64,000 nt of DNA from Gammaproteobacteria bacterium (GTDB taxonomy: Bacteria > Pseudomonadota > Gammaproteobacteria > Ga0077536): contig JACKNH010000009.1 of the NCBI GenBank assembly GCA_024234975.1, positions 120,660 to 184,659 on the forward strand, read 5' to 3'. A program made the translations under genes and the position numbers. The notes below the pieces were generated by a model. That model was not told the origin of the DNA. It did no database searches and saw nothing but the letters and a program-made list of their open reading frames with translations. This document shows positions 54,951 to 63,682 of the stretch, in pieces. The stretch's first letter is position 1, and every line of letters starts with the position of its first letter.

Positions 54951-55994
54951 TCAACGGCGCCACCTGCCCCGTTTCAGGTATTCGTCGAAAGTACCTTCGC
55001 GATACAGCTGGCGGAAGAATGAATCCGGATCGCATTCATACGGTAGCAGAATACTTTCCGTCGACCGTTTCCGCGCCGTGCGCCGCAGTGGAGGCTGCCG
55101 GTAATTCTCGGGATCATCGATCGTCATTTCGCCGTACAGGGTCTGGCCATCATCGAGCAGCGTATAGCGTTCGGTGATGCGCGCATTCTCTGAAACCGGT
55201 TCACCACGATAATCCCGGATGCCAGCCTTGAGATGCGTGGTCTCCACGACCAATGTTTCACCCTCGAAATGTCCTGTGGAAAATCCGTCGGCGCTGTTGG
55301 GGAAGAATTCCGGTGGTGAACGACCATCGAGATAGATCTGCCGCACCTCGCCGAACGCTTCGCTGAAAAAGAGTATGCGTTCGGGGCGCTGCATGATTTC
55401 CAGAAAATACGGATAACCGAACTGCGCGACGAGGCCCGGTAACATGCATCGCATGGGTGGTTGATCGAGGTCGGGGTTGTAGTTGGCGACGTACTCTTCC
55501 GCGAGCGGCGTGGTGTCCATCCGGTATTTGCGCAAGTCCTTGCCCGCGGGACGCCCCCAGACACCTTCGAAATTCACCGGCGTCGGCGCCTGGCCTGCCG
55601 TGGCCACCACTCCCCCACCCCGTGTCGCCCGCCACGGCACAGGCTGCGCGGGTGCGCCTTCCACCTGGTCGGTTGTGAAAGTGCCCGCCATCACGCCGTC
55701 CGTGAGCTTGCCGGTCAGGCGGCGATTGAACTGGCGCATCGAGACATCGCGGCTGTCCACCAGCATCACGATCCGGTCACCCGTGATTTCGACATCGATG
55801 GGGCCGCCTTCCACGTAGCCGACGATTTGTCCGCCGGCCTCACGCAACTCAAGCACGCCCACCAGATCGGGCGCCAGCTCCAGCCACCAGCGACCTGCGA
55901 ACGCCGTATCCTCGGCGGACACCGGCGCACATAACAGTGTCAACAGCGCCAGTGCCGACAGTCGCTCCGCCATTGATTGCATCGAGGTCATCAT
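54951..55994 (-). CDS. Exported protein of unknown function beside DUF6152
   Basis: A 347-residue protein with a signal peptide (MAERLSALALLTLLCAPVSAE, from residue 8). The first part is beta-rich (GRWWLELAPDLVGVLELREA, GYVEGGPIDVEITGDRIVML); the second part resembles a conserved region I have seen as unnamed exported proteins in gammaproteobacteria (RPAGKDLRKYRMDTTPLAEE, PPMRCMLPGLVAQFGYPYFL, GRSPPEFFPNSADGFSTGHF, GETLVVETTHLKAG). It overlaps the DUF6152 stop by four bases (ATGA), so the two genes are coupled. No enzymatic motif is recognised. Confidence 0.82.
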   Translation of the reverse strand: MMTSMQSMAERLSALALLTLLCAPVSAEDTAFAGRWWLELAPDLVGVLELREAGGQIVGYVEGGPIDVEITGDRIVMLVDSRDVSMRQFNRRLTGKLTDGVMAGTFTTDQVEGAPAQPVPWRATRGGGVVATAGQAPTPVNFEGVWGRPAGKDLRKYRMDTTPLAEEYVANYNPDLDQPPMRCMLPGLVAQFGYPYFLEIMQRPERILFFSEAFGEVRQIYLDGRSPPEFFPNSADGFSTGHFEGETLVVETTHLKAGIRDYRGEPVSENARITERYTLLDDGQTLYGEMTIDDPENYRQPPLRRTARKRSTESILLPYECDPDSFFRQLYREGTFDEYLKRGRWRR

Positions 55995-56365
55995 TCGCGT
56001 TGCAACGTTCTGCCATCAGCAAAGATCACCTTTACCAGGCTGATACGCGGCACACCCTGCTTGGCGGGGTTACCTACCATTGTCACCACGTCACCGGCCT
56101 TGACCGAATCCCTGGTCCAGCCCTGGCGCACCAGGTTGTTAGGCGCGCTGCCGTAGATGTCCCACGATACCTGGCTGCCATCTTCCGCCGTTGCGCTCAG
56201 GTAGTAATGAATATGCGGGTTGTTGAACCAGACTTCCTCGACCACCCCATGCACCTCGATGGTCTGCGTGAGATCGAACTCGGCGAACGAGTGATGCGCA
56301 GCCGCGGGCAATGCCGACAGCAGCACGATCACGCCTGACGACAGCGAGCGTAATGCAGATAACAT
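55991..56365 (-). CDS. DUF6152-family exported protein
   Basis: A 124-residue protein: signal peptide (MLSALRSLSSGVIVLLSALPAAA) followed at once by HHSFAEFDLTQTIEVHGVVE and VWFNNPHIHYYLSA, the signature of DUF6152 (His-rich N terminus, NPH motif, a small OB-like fold). GGAGGCTTTAC gives a strong start at 56365. It heads a two-gene unit with the 347-residue protein. Function unknown; the paired histidines after the signal could bind a metal. Confidence 0.88.
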   Translation of the reverse strand: MLSALRSLSSGVIVLLSALPAAAHHSFAEFDLTQTIEVHGVVEEVWFNNPHIHYYLSATAEDGSQVSWDIYGSAPNNLVRQGWTRDSVKAGDVVTMVGNPAKQGVPRISLVKVIFADGRTLQRE

Positions 56366-56689
56366 GTAAAGCCTCCACGCTTCCGGCCGGAGAATTCCGT
56401 CGGGGCCGGCATTTAGTTTAATTAACAAACGATTCTTTAGTAAACCAATTACACACACCCCTGCCTGGCTGATCGTCCGCAACAATCGCCCCGTGTCAAT
56501 CCAGACGCAGCGCAACACATGCGTTGGTCGCGGAAAACCGGTCACTTGCAGCATCCGCCGAATCCAGGTTTGTCAGATATTCGCTGAATTGAACCGACCA
56601 CCTGCCTGTGCGACCATCGCCGACTGGTCGCCGCATGGCGGGTCAGGCCAGCGGCCATTATCGCCGTCGGTGTCTTATTGGGGGGACAA
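56366..56689. promoter_or_regulatory. 324-base divergent region (DUF6152 / DUF4212)
   Basis: An AT-rich block TTTAGTTTAATTAACAAACG...TTTAGTAAACC at 56412-56445 is the likely promoter or operator zone. On the minus strand TTGGTT and TTAATT are spaced by 17 bases, a weak sigma-70 match for the DUF6152 gene. A GGGGGG run lies just before the DUF4212 start. No gene seen. Confidence 0.45.
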
Positions 56690-56971
56690 GTGCAAAAACC
56701 AACTACTACCTATTGGCGGGAGAATGTGCGCATCCTGCAATGGCTGCTCGGCATCTGGTTCATCGTTTCATTTCCGCTCGCCATTGTGTTCGCCGATGCG
56801 TTGGACGCAATCCGCCTCGGCGGCTTCGGCCTCGGTTTCTGGCTGGCGCAGCAAGGCACGATTTACATCTATGTCGTGATGATCTTCGTTTATATCTGGT
56901 TGATGGATCGCCTGGATCGCAAGTACGAAGTCGACGAGCCCCACCTGCAACAAACCCACCGCGAGAATTGA
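56690..56971 (+). CDS. DUF4212 small subunit of sodium:solute symporter
   Basis: A 93-residue membrane protein with two helices (about 20-40 and 52-72) and the family start TYWRENVRILQWLLGIWFIV, ending YIWLMDRLDRKYEVDE. DUF4212 proteins are encoded directly before VC_2705-type SSS symporters and are thought to be their small subunit. I chose GTG 56690 (G-run six bases upstream); a TTG at 56678 is also possible. The symporter ATG follows the stop by one base. Confidence 0.9.
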   Translation: MQKPTTTYWRENVRILQWLLGIWFIVSFPLAIVFADALDAIRLGGFGLGFWLAQQGTIYIYVVMIFVYIWLMDRLDRKYEVDEPHLQQTHREN

Positions 56972-56972
56972 T

Positions 56973-58676
56973 ATGACGCTGCAGACCTGGACCTATCTGT
57001 GCGTCGGTTTGTCTTTCCTGCTCTACATCGCCATCGCGATCCGCGCCCGCGCATCCTCCACCAGCGAATTCTATGTCGCCGGCGCACACGTCCCGCCGCT
57101 GGCCAATGGCATGGCGACCGCAGCCGACTGGATGTCGGCGGCTTCCTTCATCTCCATGGCCGGCATCATTGCGTTCATGGGTCGCGATGGCTCGGTGTAC
57201 CTGATGGGCTGGACTGGCGGCTATGTGCTGCTGGCACTGCTGATCGCGCCCTACCTGCGCGACTTTGGCAAATTCACCGTGCCGGATTTCATCGGCGACC
57301 GCTACTACAGCCAGACCGCGCGGCTGGTCGCCGTCGTCTGCGCGCTGTTCGTTTCGTTCACATATGTTGCCGGGCAGATGCGCGGCGTCGGCGTGGTTTT
57401 TTCGCGCTTTCTGGAAGTCGACATTGAACTCGGCGTGGTGATTGGCATGGGGATCGTCTTCTTCTATGCGGTCCTCGGCGGTATGAAGGGCATCACTTAT
57501 ACGCAGGTCGCGCAATACTGCGTGTTGATATTCGCGTTCATGGTACCGGCAATTTTCATTTCGTTATTGTTGACCGGTAACCCCATCCCGCAACTCGGGT
57601 TCGGCGATGAACTGCGCGATGCCTTCGGCGGCGGCTACCTGCTGCAACGACTGGACGGTTTGAACCAGGAACTGGGCTTCGCGGCGTACACCGATGGCAT
57701 ACGCAGCCGGCTGGATGTGGTGTGTATTACCGCGGCGCTGATGCTGGGCACGGCGGGACTGCCGCACGTCATCATCCGCTTCTTCACCGTTCCCAGTGTG
57801 CGCGCCGCGCGCAAATCCGCGGGTTACGCATTGCTGTTCATCGCGGTGCTGTATACGACCGCCCCTGCCGTTGCGGCATTTGCCCGTATGAACCTGCTCG
57901 ATACAGTGAGCAATACCGAATACGCGGCAGTACCGGGCTGGTTCAGGACCTGGGAAGCCACCCGACTCATCAGTTTCGAGGACAAGAACGGCGACGGGCG
58001 GATTCAATACGTTGCCGATCCAGCGCGCAACGAATTGACGGTGGACCGCGACATCATCGTGCTGGCCAACCCTGAGATCGCCGGTCTGCCCAACTGGGTG
58101 ATTGCACTGGTCGCCGCTGGCGGTCTCGCGGCTGCACTGTCCACCGCGGCCGGCTTGCTGCTGGTCATCGCCACGGCGGTGTCGCATGACTTGTTGAAGC
58201 GCAATCTGATGCCGGGCATCAGCGAGAAGCAGGAATTGTTCTACGCCCGTCTTGCGATCTTCGGCGCCATTCTCGTCGCCGGCTATTTCGGCATCCGGCC
58301 TCCCGGATTCGTCGCCCAGGTGGTGGCATTCGCTTTCGGCCTTGCCGCGTCGTCATTCTTCCCGGCGATCGTGCTTGGCATATTCTCATTGCGCATGAAT
58401 CGCGAAGGCGCGGTGGCGGGCATGGTCACCGGCATCACGTTCACCGCCGCCTATATCGTGTATTTCCGGTTCCTGAATCCGGCGGCGGACAACGCCGGGC
58501 ACTGGTGGTTGGGCATCAGCCCGGAAGGTATCGGTACCGTGGGCATGGTGCTCAACTTCGCGGTCGCGGTCATTGTCGGTCGTATGTTTCCCGCCCCGCC
58601 CGAACCGGTACAGGCGATGGTCAGGGAAATTCGCGTACCCGGCCGGAATGATTCGCCGGTGGCAAATCAGGGCTGA
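56973..58676 (+). CDS. Sodium:solute symporter, VC_2705/ActP-like
   Basis: A 567-residue SSS-family transporter with about 13 predicted membrane helices. Typical pieces are EFYVAGAHVPPLANGMATAA, DWMSAASFISMAGIIAF, GMKGITYTQVAQYCVLI and GLPHVIIRFFTVPSVRAARK, plus AAALSTAAGLLLVIATAVSH. Related members take up acetate or other short carboxylates with sodium. A hydrophilic insert (FEDKNGDGRIQYVADPARNE, about residues 330-350) sits between helices and resembles a calcium loop. Forms an operon with the DUF4212 gene. Substrate not determined. Confidence 0.92.
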   Translation: MTLQTWTYLCVGLSFLLYIAIAIRARASSTSEFYVAGAHVPPLANGMATAADWMSAASFISMAGIIAFMGRDGSVYLMGWTGGYVLLALLIAPYLRDFGKFTVPDFIGDRYYSQTARLVAVVCALFVSFTYVAGQMRGVGVVFSRFLEVDIELGVVIGMGIVFFYAVLGGMKGITYTQVAQYCVLIFAFMVPAIFISLLLTGNPIPQLGFGDELRDAFGGGYLLQRLDGLNQELGFAAYTDGIRSRLDVVCITAALMLGTAGLPHVIIRFFTVPSVRAARKSAGYALLFIAVLYTTAPAVAAFARMNLLDTVSNTEYAAVPGWFRTWEATRLISFEDKNGDGRIQYVADPARNELTVDRDIIVLANPEIAGLPNWVIALVAAGGLAAALSTAAGLLLVIATAVSHDLLKRNLMPGISEKQELFYARLAIFGAILVAGYFGIRPPGFVAQVVAFAFGLAASSFFPAIVLGIFSLRMNREGAVAGMVTGITFTAAYIVYFRFLNPAADNAGHWWLGISPEGIGTVGMVLNFAVAVIVGRMFPAPPEPVQAMVREIRVPGRNDSPVANQG

Positions 58677-58775
58677 AACAACTTCGCGACTGCCAGCGGC
58701 GCGGATGGCGCATCACCCGCCGAGGTGCGATACTCGCCGCCCGCTGTCATCGGCTAACAGAATTGGAACATACAA

Positions 58776-59063
58776 ATGCTGAATCACAACACCTATTTCG
58801 ACGGCAACGTCCAGAGCGTTGGCTTCGTCCGCAACAGCCTGAAGGCTTCGGTGGGCGTGATCGCGCCAGGCGAATACCACTTCGGCACCGCGGCCGCCGA
58901 GCGGATGACAGTCGTCAGCGGCACGCTGCAGGCGAAACTGCCCGAGGGTGATTGGCAGCAATATCCGGCGGGCACCAGTTTCGAGGTTGCCGCCAACAGC
59001 GGCTTCGACGTCCGCGCGGTAGGTGGCCCTGCGGCCTACCTGTGTGAATACCTGTGCGGTTGA
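58776..59063 (+). CDS. ppnP: Pyrimidine/purine nucleoside phosphorylase (DUF1255)
   Basis: A 95-residue cupin that splits nucleosides with phosphate to give the base and ribose-1-phosphate. The PpnP pattern is clear: FDGNVQSVGF, GVIAPGEYHFGTAAAERMTV, VSGTLQAKLPEGDWQQYPAG, SFEVAANSGFDVRA and YLCEYL at the end. The length equals that of the E. coli protein. It follows the symporter by about 100 bases and converges with the DUF3237 gene. Confidence 0.95.
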   Translation: MLNHNTYFDGNVQSVGFVRNSLKASVGVIAPGEYHFGTAAAERMTVVSGTLQAKLPEGDWQQYPAGTSFEVAANSGFDVRAVGGPAAYLCEYLCG

Positions 59064-59140
59064 TGGAGAAAGTGATTGATTGAGACGCCGGCACCGCGCA
59101 CCCACCTTGCACGGCGCCGTTCGAAGCGTTCCAACCCCGT

Positions 59141-59626
59141 TCAGGTCACAACGTAATAATCGAAAACCGAATGGTTTCCCCGGCGTTCGCCGGTGCCGAC
59201 AAACATGGTTCGTGTCATCCACTCATATGGACCCGGCGCCGCTTCGAAGCGCGGTGTGATTCGGCAGTAGGGTGCAACCTGCGGCTGCTCGCCTTTTTCA
59301 ATCGCGGCAATCGTCTCCGGCGCTGCGTAGGCGATGCCGGTGTTATGGATGTAGATGGGTGATCCATCGTCGGCTTCCAGCATGTAGTGTGCTTCGAACT
59401 CAATCAGTCCGCTTTGCCACATGCGCGGCCAGTCTCCTCCGGAGCGTGACACGACCTTGCCGTTCAACCGCGGGCCTTCAATCGTGCCGCCCGCTACCGC
59501 GACAAAGCCGCGGGTGAAGCTGGTATGGGACGGTATGAAACGCACGCGGGGACCTTCATCAAACTGCAGCGTCATTCGAAAGGCGAATTCCAGCGCGGGC
59601 TTTGGCAGCAGATCACTGAGGGTCAT
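59141..59626 (-). CDS. DUF3237 protein
   Basis: A 161-residue DUF3237 protein (MTLSDLLPKPALEFAFRMTL; GTIEGPRLNGKVVSRSGGDW; EFEAHYMLEADDGSPIYIHN; NHSVFDYYVVT). The family is small, beta-rich and of unknown function, often beside aromatic or sugar-acid catabolic genes. The start at 59626 is preferred over 59683, which would overlap the permease gene by 35 bases. It lies 22 bases behind the MFS permease on the same strand, so the two should be co-transcribed. Confidence 0.88.
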   Translation of the reverse strand: MTLSDLLPKPALEFAFRMTLQFDEGPRVRFIPSHTSFTRGFVAVAGGTIEGPRLNGKVVSRSGGDWPRMWQSGLIEFEAHYMLEADDGSPIYIHNTGIAYAAPETIAAIEKGEQPQVAPYCRITPRFEAAPGPYEWMTRTMFVGTGERRGNHSVFDYYVVT

Positions 59627-59648
59627 AAAGGTGGTCTCGCGGTTTGGA

Positions 59649-60962
59649 TTAAGCGCGGCTACGGCCAGTGCGGTCGAAGACAATGACGAACAAGGCCATC
59701 ACCAGTAACAGCGCCAGCACGGCAATGGCCGGCGCGAAACTACCGGTGCGCTGAAGTATCTGACCGGTCAGACTCGGCCCGACAACGCCGCCGGCGGTGC
59801 CGAACATACTGATCAGCGCAATCACACCGACCGGCACCTGGTGGCCGCCGATACGCACGGCCGCCGGAATGGTCCAGAACACGCCTTGCGCGGCGCCGAT
59901 GCCGAATCCCGTGATCACCAACAGGCCGAGCACTGGCATGCCGGCCGGGATCAGCGCGGCAACCAGCATGGCGATACCCGCCACCGCAGCGGGCAGTCCG
60001 ACATGCCAGAGGCGTTCGCCGTGGCGATCCGAATGACGGCTGTTCAGATACAAGCCCACCATCAGCCCCAGCTGGGGCAGTGCGCCCAGGGTACCGATGA
60101 CCAGTTCGCTCTGGTCGCTGGCCAGCTGGCGCACCAGTTGCGGCAACCAGAACACCAACGCATAGGATCCGGTCATCAACAGCAGCCAGGTCAACGCGCA
60201 GCGCCAGACCCACGGATCACGCGCCAGACTCGCGATGCTGGCTGCGGGCGGCGACTTACCTTCAGCGCCTGTCACGCTCGCCTCGAGCCACTGCCGCTCA
60301 TCGGCATTCAACCAACGTGCATCGGCCGGTCGATTGGCGAAATACCAGGCCGCAAGCACAGCAAACACGAAGTTCGGCAATGCCTGGACCAGAAACATGA
60401 AACGCCAGGGACTCCACGCCAACGGATTGGCAATCCCCAGCAACCAGCCGCACAACGGTCCGCCCAGCACCATCGACAACGGCACCGCCGCCAGCGCGCC
60501 AGCCAGTGCGCGGGCGCGCGCCGAGGGTGGCACCCAGCGGCTGATGAAATATGTCATGCCCGGCGCGAACCCCGCTTCGGCAATGCCCAGCAGAAACCGC
60601 GCGCCATAGAATTCGTTGACGCTCTCTACGCGCGCCATCCACAACCCCGCCACACCCCAGAAAGTCATCGCGGTGAACAGCCACGGTCGGATACCGAACA
60701 TCCGCAGCAGCAACGCATGCGGATACTGGAAAATGAGATAGGCGATGAAAAACATGCTGACACCGAAACCGAACTGGTTCGGGGTCATGCCGAGTTCGCC
60801 CGACATGGCAAACCCGGCGTAGCTCACGTTCACCCGATCGATGGCGTTGATGAACGTGACGATGGCAATTGGCAGAACAAGGCGGAGGAACAGCTTCCGT
60901 TCCACGCGCTCCCGGACAACCTCATTGTCTACGGCAGCCAACGTGCGCGCGTCTTCCCCCAA
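59649..60962 (-). CDS. MFS transporter, ACS (anion:cation symporter) family
   Basis: A 437-residue permease with 12 predicted helices. ACS landmarks are NAIDRVNVSYAGFAM in helix 1, FFIAYLIFQYPHALLLRMFG, and ARFLLGIAEAGFAPGMTYFI. Members carry organic acids such as hexuronates, tartrate, phthalate or 4-hydroxyphenylacetate with protons. The DUF3237 neighbour suggests a ring-containing or sugar-acid substrate, not proven. It lies 131 bases behind the response regulator gene, in the same direction. Confidence 0.9.
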   Translation of the reverse strand: MGEDARTLAAVDNEVVRERVERKLFLRLVLPIAIVTFINAIDRVNVSYAGFAMSGELGMTPNQFGFGVSMFFIAYLIFQYPHALLLRMFGIRPWLFTAMTFWGVAGLWMARVESVNEFYGARFLLGIAEAGFAPGMTYFISRWVPPSARARALAGALAAVPLSMVLGGPLCGWLLGIANPLAWSPWRFMFLVQALPNFVFAVLAAWYFANRPADARWLNADERQWLEASVTGAEGKSPPAASIASLARDPWVWRCALTWLLLMTGSYALVFWLPQLVRQLASDQSELVIGTLGALPQLGLMVGLYLNSRHSDRHGERLWHVGLPAAVAGIAMLVAALIPAGMPVLGLLVITGFGIGAAQGVFWTIPAAVRIGGHQVPVGVIALISMFGTAGGVVGPSLTGQILQRTGSFAPAIAVLALLLVMALFVIVFDRTGRSRA

Positions 60963-61093
60963 GGCACTTTCCTCCCGAAGCTCATCGCTTGAATGAGGGC
61001 GAGCCTACACGGGCCGTGGCGGCGTGTCACTGTCGGGGCGGCGGCCGATATCCTGTCGGGATGAAGTCACGCGTCGACTTTGCGGCCAGCGAC

Positions 61094-61780
61094 TCAGGCC
61101 TCCAACGTCAGCTTGTAGCCGTAGCCGCGCACGGTTTTGATCGGGCCGGTGCCGCTGCGCCATTGCAGCTTGGCGCGGATGCGCTGGATATTGACATCGA
61201 CAACGTTGGTCAGCGGGTCCGAATCGTAACCCCACACCTTGTTCAGAATCCGCGTACGACTGATGACGCGGTCGGGGGAACTCATCAGCAACTGCAGAAC
61301 CTGGAATTCCTTGGTGGTGAACTCGATCGGTTCGCCATTCTTGCAAACGGTGAACGCGGCCCGGTCGAGCACGACATCGCCCACCTGCAATTTCGACGCG
61401 CGTTCGGTGTGGCCGGAGTTCGAACGGCGGATCAGCGCTTCGATGCGCGCCAGCAGTTCATCGAAATCGAACGGCTTGGTCATGTAATCGTCGGCGCCAT
61501 CACGCAGACCTTCGACCTTGTCCTCGGTTGCATCCAACGCGGTGAGCATCAACAGCGGCGTAGTGATATTCGCACTGCGCAACCGCCTGCAAAGTTCACG
61601 ACCGGAAAAATCCGGCAGCATTACATCGAATACCAACGCGTCGAACGGCTCTTCCATGGCGCGCGTGTAACCTTCCGTGGCGTTGGCCGCAACGGCCACC
61701 GTATATCCTTCAACCTCCAGGCCAGGGACCAGAAAACGCTGCACCCGGGTATCATCTTCAACCAGCAATAGCGACGGCAT
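61094..61780 (-). CDS. OmpR-family response regulator
   Basis: A 228-residue regulator: receiver with EDD at 8-10, Asp52 in ALVFDVMLPDFSG and Lys102 in MTKPFD, then a winged helix ending GTGPIKTVRGYGYKLTLEA. The start at 61780 has GGAAGGGAACT upstream and overlaps the end of the kinase gene by 23 bases. It is downstream of its kinase and upstream of the MFS/DUF3237 genes, which it may control. Confidence 0.93.
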   Translation of the reverse strand: MPSLLLVEDDTRVQRFLVPGLEVEGYTVAVAANATEGYTRAMEEPFDALVFDVMLPDFSGRELCRRLRSANITTPLLMLTALDATEDKVEGLRDGADDYMTKPFDFDELLARIEALIRRSNSGHTERASKLQVGDVVLDRAAFTVCKNGEPIEFTTKEFQVLQLLMSSPDRVISRTRILNKVWGYDSDPLTNVVDVNIQRIRAKLQWRSGTGPIKTVRGYGYKLTLEA

Positions 61781-63398
61781 AGTTCCCTTCCGTTGTTATG
61801 TTCCCGACCGCCCGTGGCAGGCGGATGGTGACCACCGCGCCGCCCTCCGGACGGTTGCTCAGCTCCGCGGTTCCTTCTTGCGCTTCGGCCAGCGCCCGCA
61901 CCAGGGTCAGGCCGAGGCCGGTGCCCTCGTGCGACTCGGCGCGTCCGCGGCGAAAACGGCCGAACAATTCATCCACCGTCGACGGATCAAAGCCGATGCC
62001 ATTGTCAGCCACCGTCATCACGGCCCATTCATCTTCCATGTGCGTGCTCAGCAGGATGCTTACCGTGCGGGCACCGTGACGCAGGGCATTATCCATCAGC
62101 GCTATCAACATCTGCCGCACGCGATGCGGATCGGCAAACGCGACCGCTTCGCAGCCTTCCGCCACTTCGATCACAGCGCCGAACTCGCTCGCCAGTGAGG
62201 CGAAATCCCGCGCGAGTGACTCAATCATTGCGCGCAAATCCACCTGCTCCCGGTGCAATACCAGGCCGCCGCCTTCGGCGCGCGCGATAAGAAAGAGGTC
62301 TTCTACGAGTCTGCCCAGGTGATGGGTCTGGGCGAGGATGCGTTCCAGTGGCGGCACAGCGTCAAATGATTTCCTGTCGCCAGCGCGCAACGCGACCTGC
62401 GCTTCGCCCCGGATGATCGTCAATGGCGTACGCAGTTCATGGCTGATATCGGCGAAGAACGAACGGCGCCGCTCGTCCGCGGCAGCCAGTTGTTCATTGG
62501 CAGCGGCAAGTTCCGACGTGCGCGCCACGACCGCAGCTTCCAGACCCGCGGCGAACCTTTGCAACGATGCCTGTTTGTGCGCGAGTTGTTCAGCCATCTG
62601 ATCGAACGTTCTGCCCAGCCGTGATAATTCATCGCGACCACCGAGATTGATGCGGTAATCCATTTCGCCGGAGCCAAAGGCCAGCGCGCCTTGTTCGAGC
62701 TGCCGCAGTCCCGGACTCAGGCGACGCCAGACCAGCGCCAGCACAGTACCGGAACCGATGATGGCGAGAATCAGACACAACAGTGCCCCGGGAATCACGG
62801 TGCGACGGAACAACTCGGCGCGCCGCATGGTGTCTTCGAGCGATTTATCCTCGGTGAAAATCTCCTCCTGGATCATTTCACGGACAGCGTAGAAATCCTT
62901 ATAGATGCGCAAGGACTCGTTGACTGCCGCCTGTTGGCCGGACTCGCGCCAGACCCCGTTGATGCGGTCGACCTTGGACTTGCGATCATCAAATACCTTC
63001 AGCGTGGCATAGCCTTTTTCGATCACCTCCCGCGCGCGTTGCGGTTGGGTATCCGGCGCCGTGACCGGCAGATCATCGATAGCTTCCAACGCAACGATGA
63101 ACTCCGCGCGCTTGCGTGCGGCATCGCGCGACCGGCCCTGCGCTGCCTCGGATGAGGAATCCCGATCGAGATCCTCTTTCGGCGGGGTGAAAATCGTGGC
63201 GCGGTGAAAACGATCGAGGCGTTCCTGCAGACGGGTGAACCCTTTCATGCGCTGTTGGCTCGCCCGGGTGGCAGCGACGATTTCCTCCGCAGTCCTGGCA
63301 GTGCTGACGAGTATGCCGGTCATGATGATGACGACGACGAACCCGGCAATCGCCATCATGCCGAATTTCATGCGCAGCGTGGCAAACCTCTCCAACAT
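61758..63398 (-). CDS. Sensor histidine kinase with HAMP domain
   Basis: A 546-residue kinase. Membrane helices at about 12-35 and 222-245 bound a periplasmic, mainly helical sensor (ERLDRFHRATIFTPPKEDLD and a long charged linker). HAMP region: RRLSPGLRQLEQGALAFGSG; coiled coil; H box FADISHELRTPLTIIRGEAQ; ATPase motifs MDNALRHGA, DNGIGFDPS and GTGLGLTLV. I use the ATG at 63398 (GAGG 11 bases upstream, Met before the first helix); 63431 is also possible. The periplasmic ligand is unknown. Confidence 0.88.
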   Translation of the reverse strand: MLERFATLRMKFGMMAIAGFVVVIIMTGILVSTARTAEEIVAATRASQQRMKGFTRLQERLDRFHRATIFTPPKEDLDRDSSSEAAQGRSRDAARKRAEFIVALEAIDDLPVTAPDTQPQRAREVIEKGYATLKVFDDRKSKVDRINGVWRESGQQAAVNESLRIYKDFYAVREMIQEEIFTEDKSLEDTMRRAELFRRTVIPGALLCLILAIIGSGTVLALVWRRLSPGLRQLEQGALAFGSGEMDYRINLGGRDELSRLGRTFDQMAEQLAHKQASLQRFAAGLEAAVVARTSELAAANEQLAAADERRRSFFADISHELRTPLTIIRGEAQVALRAGDRKSFDAVPPLERILAQTHHLGRLVEDLFLIARAEGGGLVLHREQVDLRAMIESLARDFASLASEFGAVIEVAEGCEAVAFADPHRVRQMLIALMDNALRHGARTVSILLSTHMEDEWAVMTVADNGIGFDPSTVDELFGRFRRGRAESHEGTGLGLTLVRALAEAQEGTAELSNRPEGGAVVTIRLPRAVGNITTEGNYAVAIAG

Positions 63399-63682
63399 TG
63401 CTTCACGTACCTCAGAATGCAGGGGCATCATCGAGTGCGGCGCTCTGTCATGGTCGCCTGCACAACGCGCGGAACCAGGCGGCTCCACTGCAGATAGCGC
63501 GTAATTCGCGGGCGTTGAATGTAATAGTTGGCGCAGATTTCGCCAGTACAAAATGTAACTGTAATCGATATTTAATCATTCCGATAATTGTCGACCATTT
63601 CCGCGCCACGCTGGCTTCATATGGCCACCGTTACCGTAGCGTCCTGCCTGCAATGGCTTCACCGTCCGTGTAGTTCGTGGCC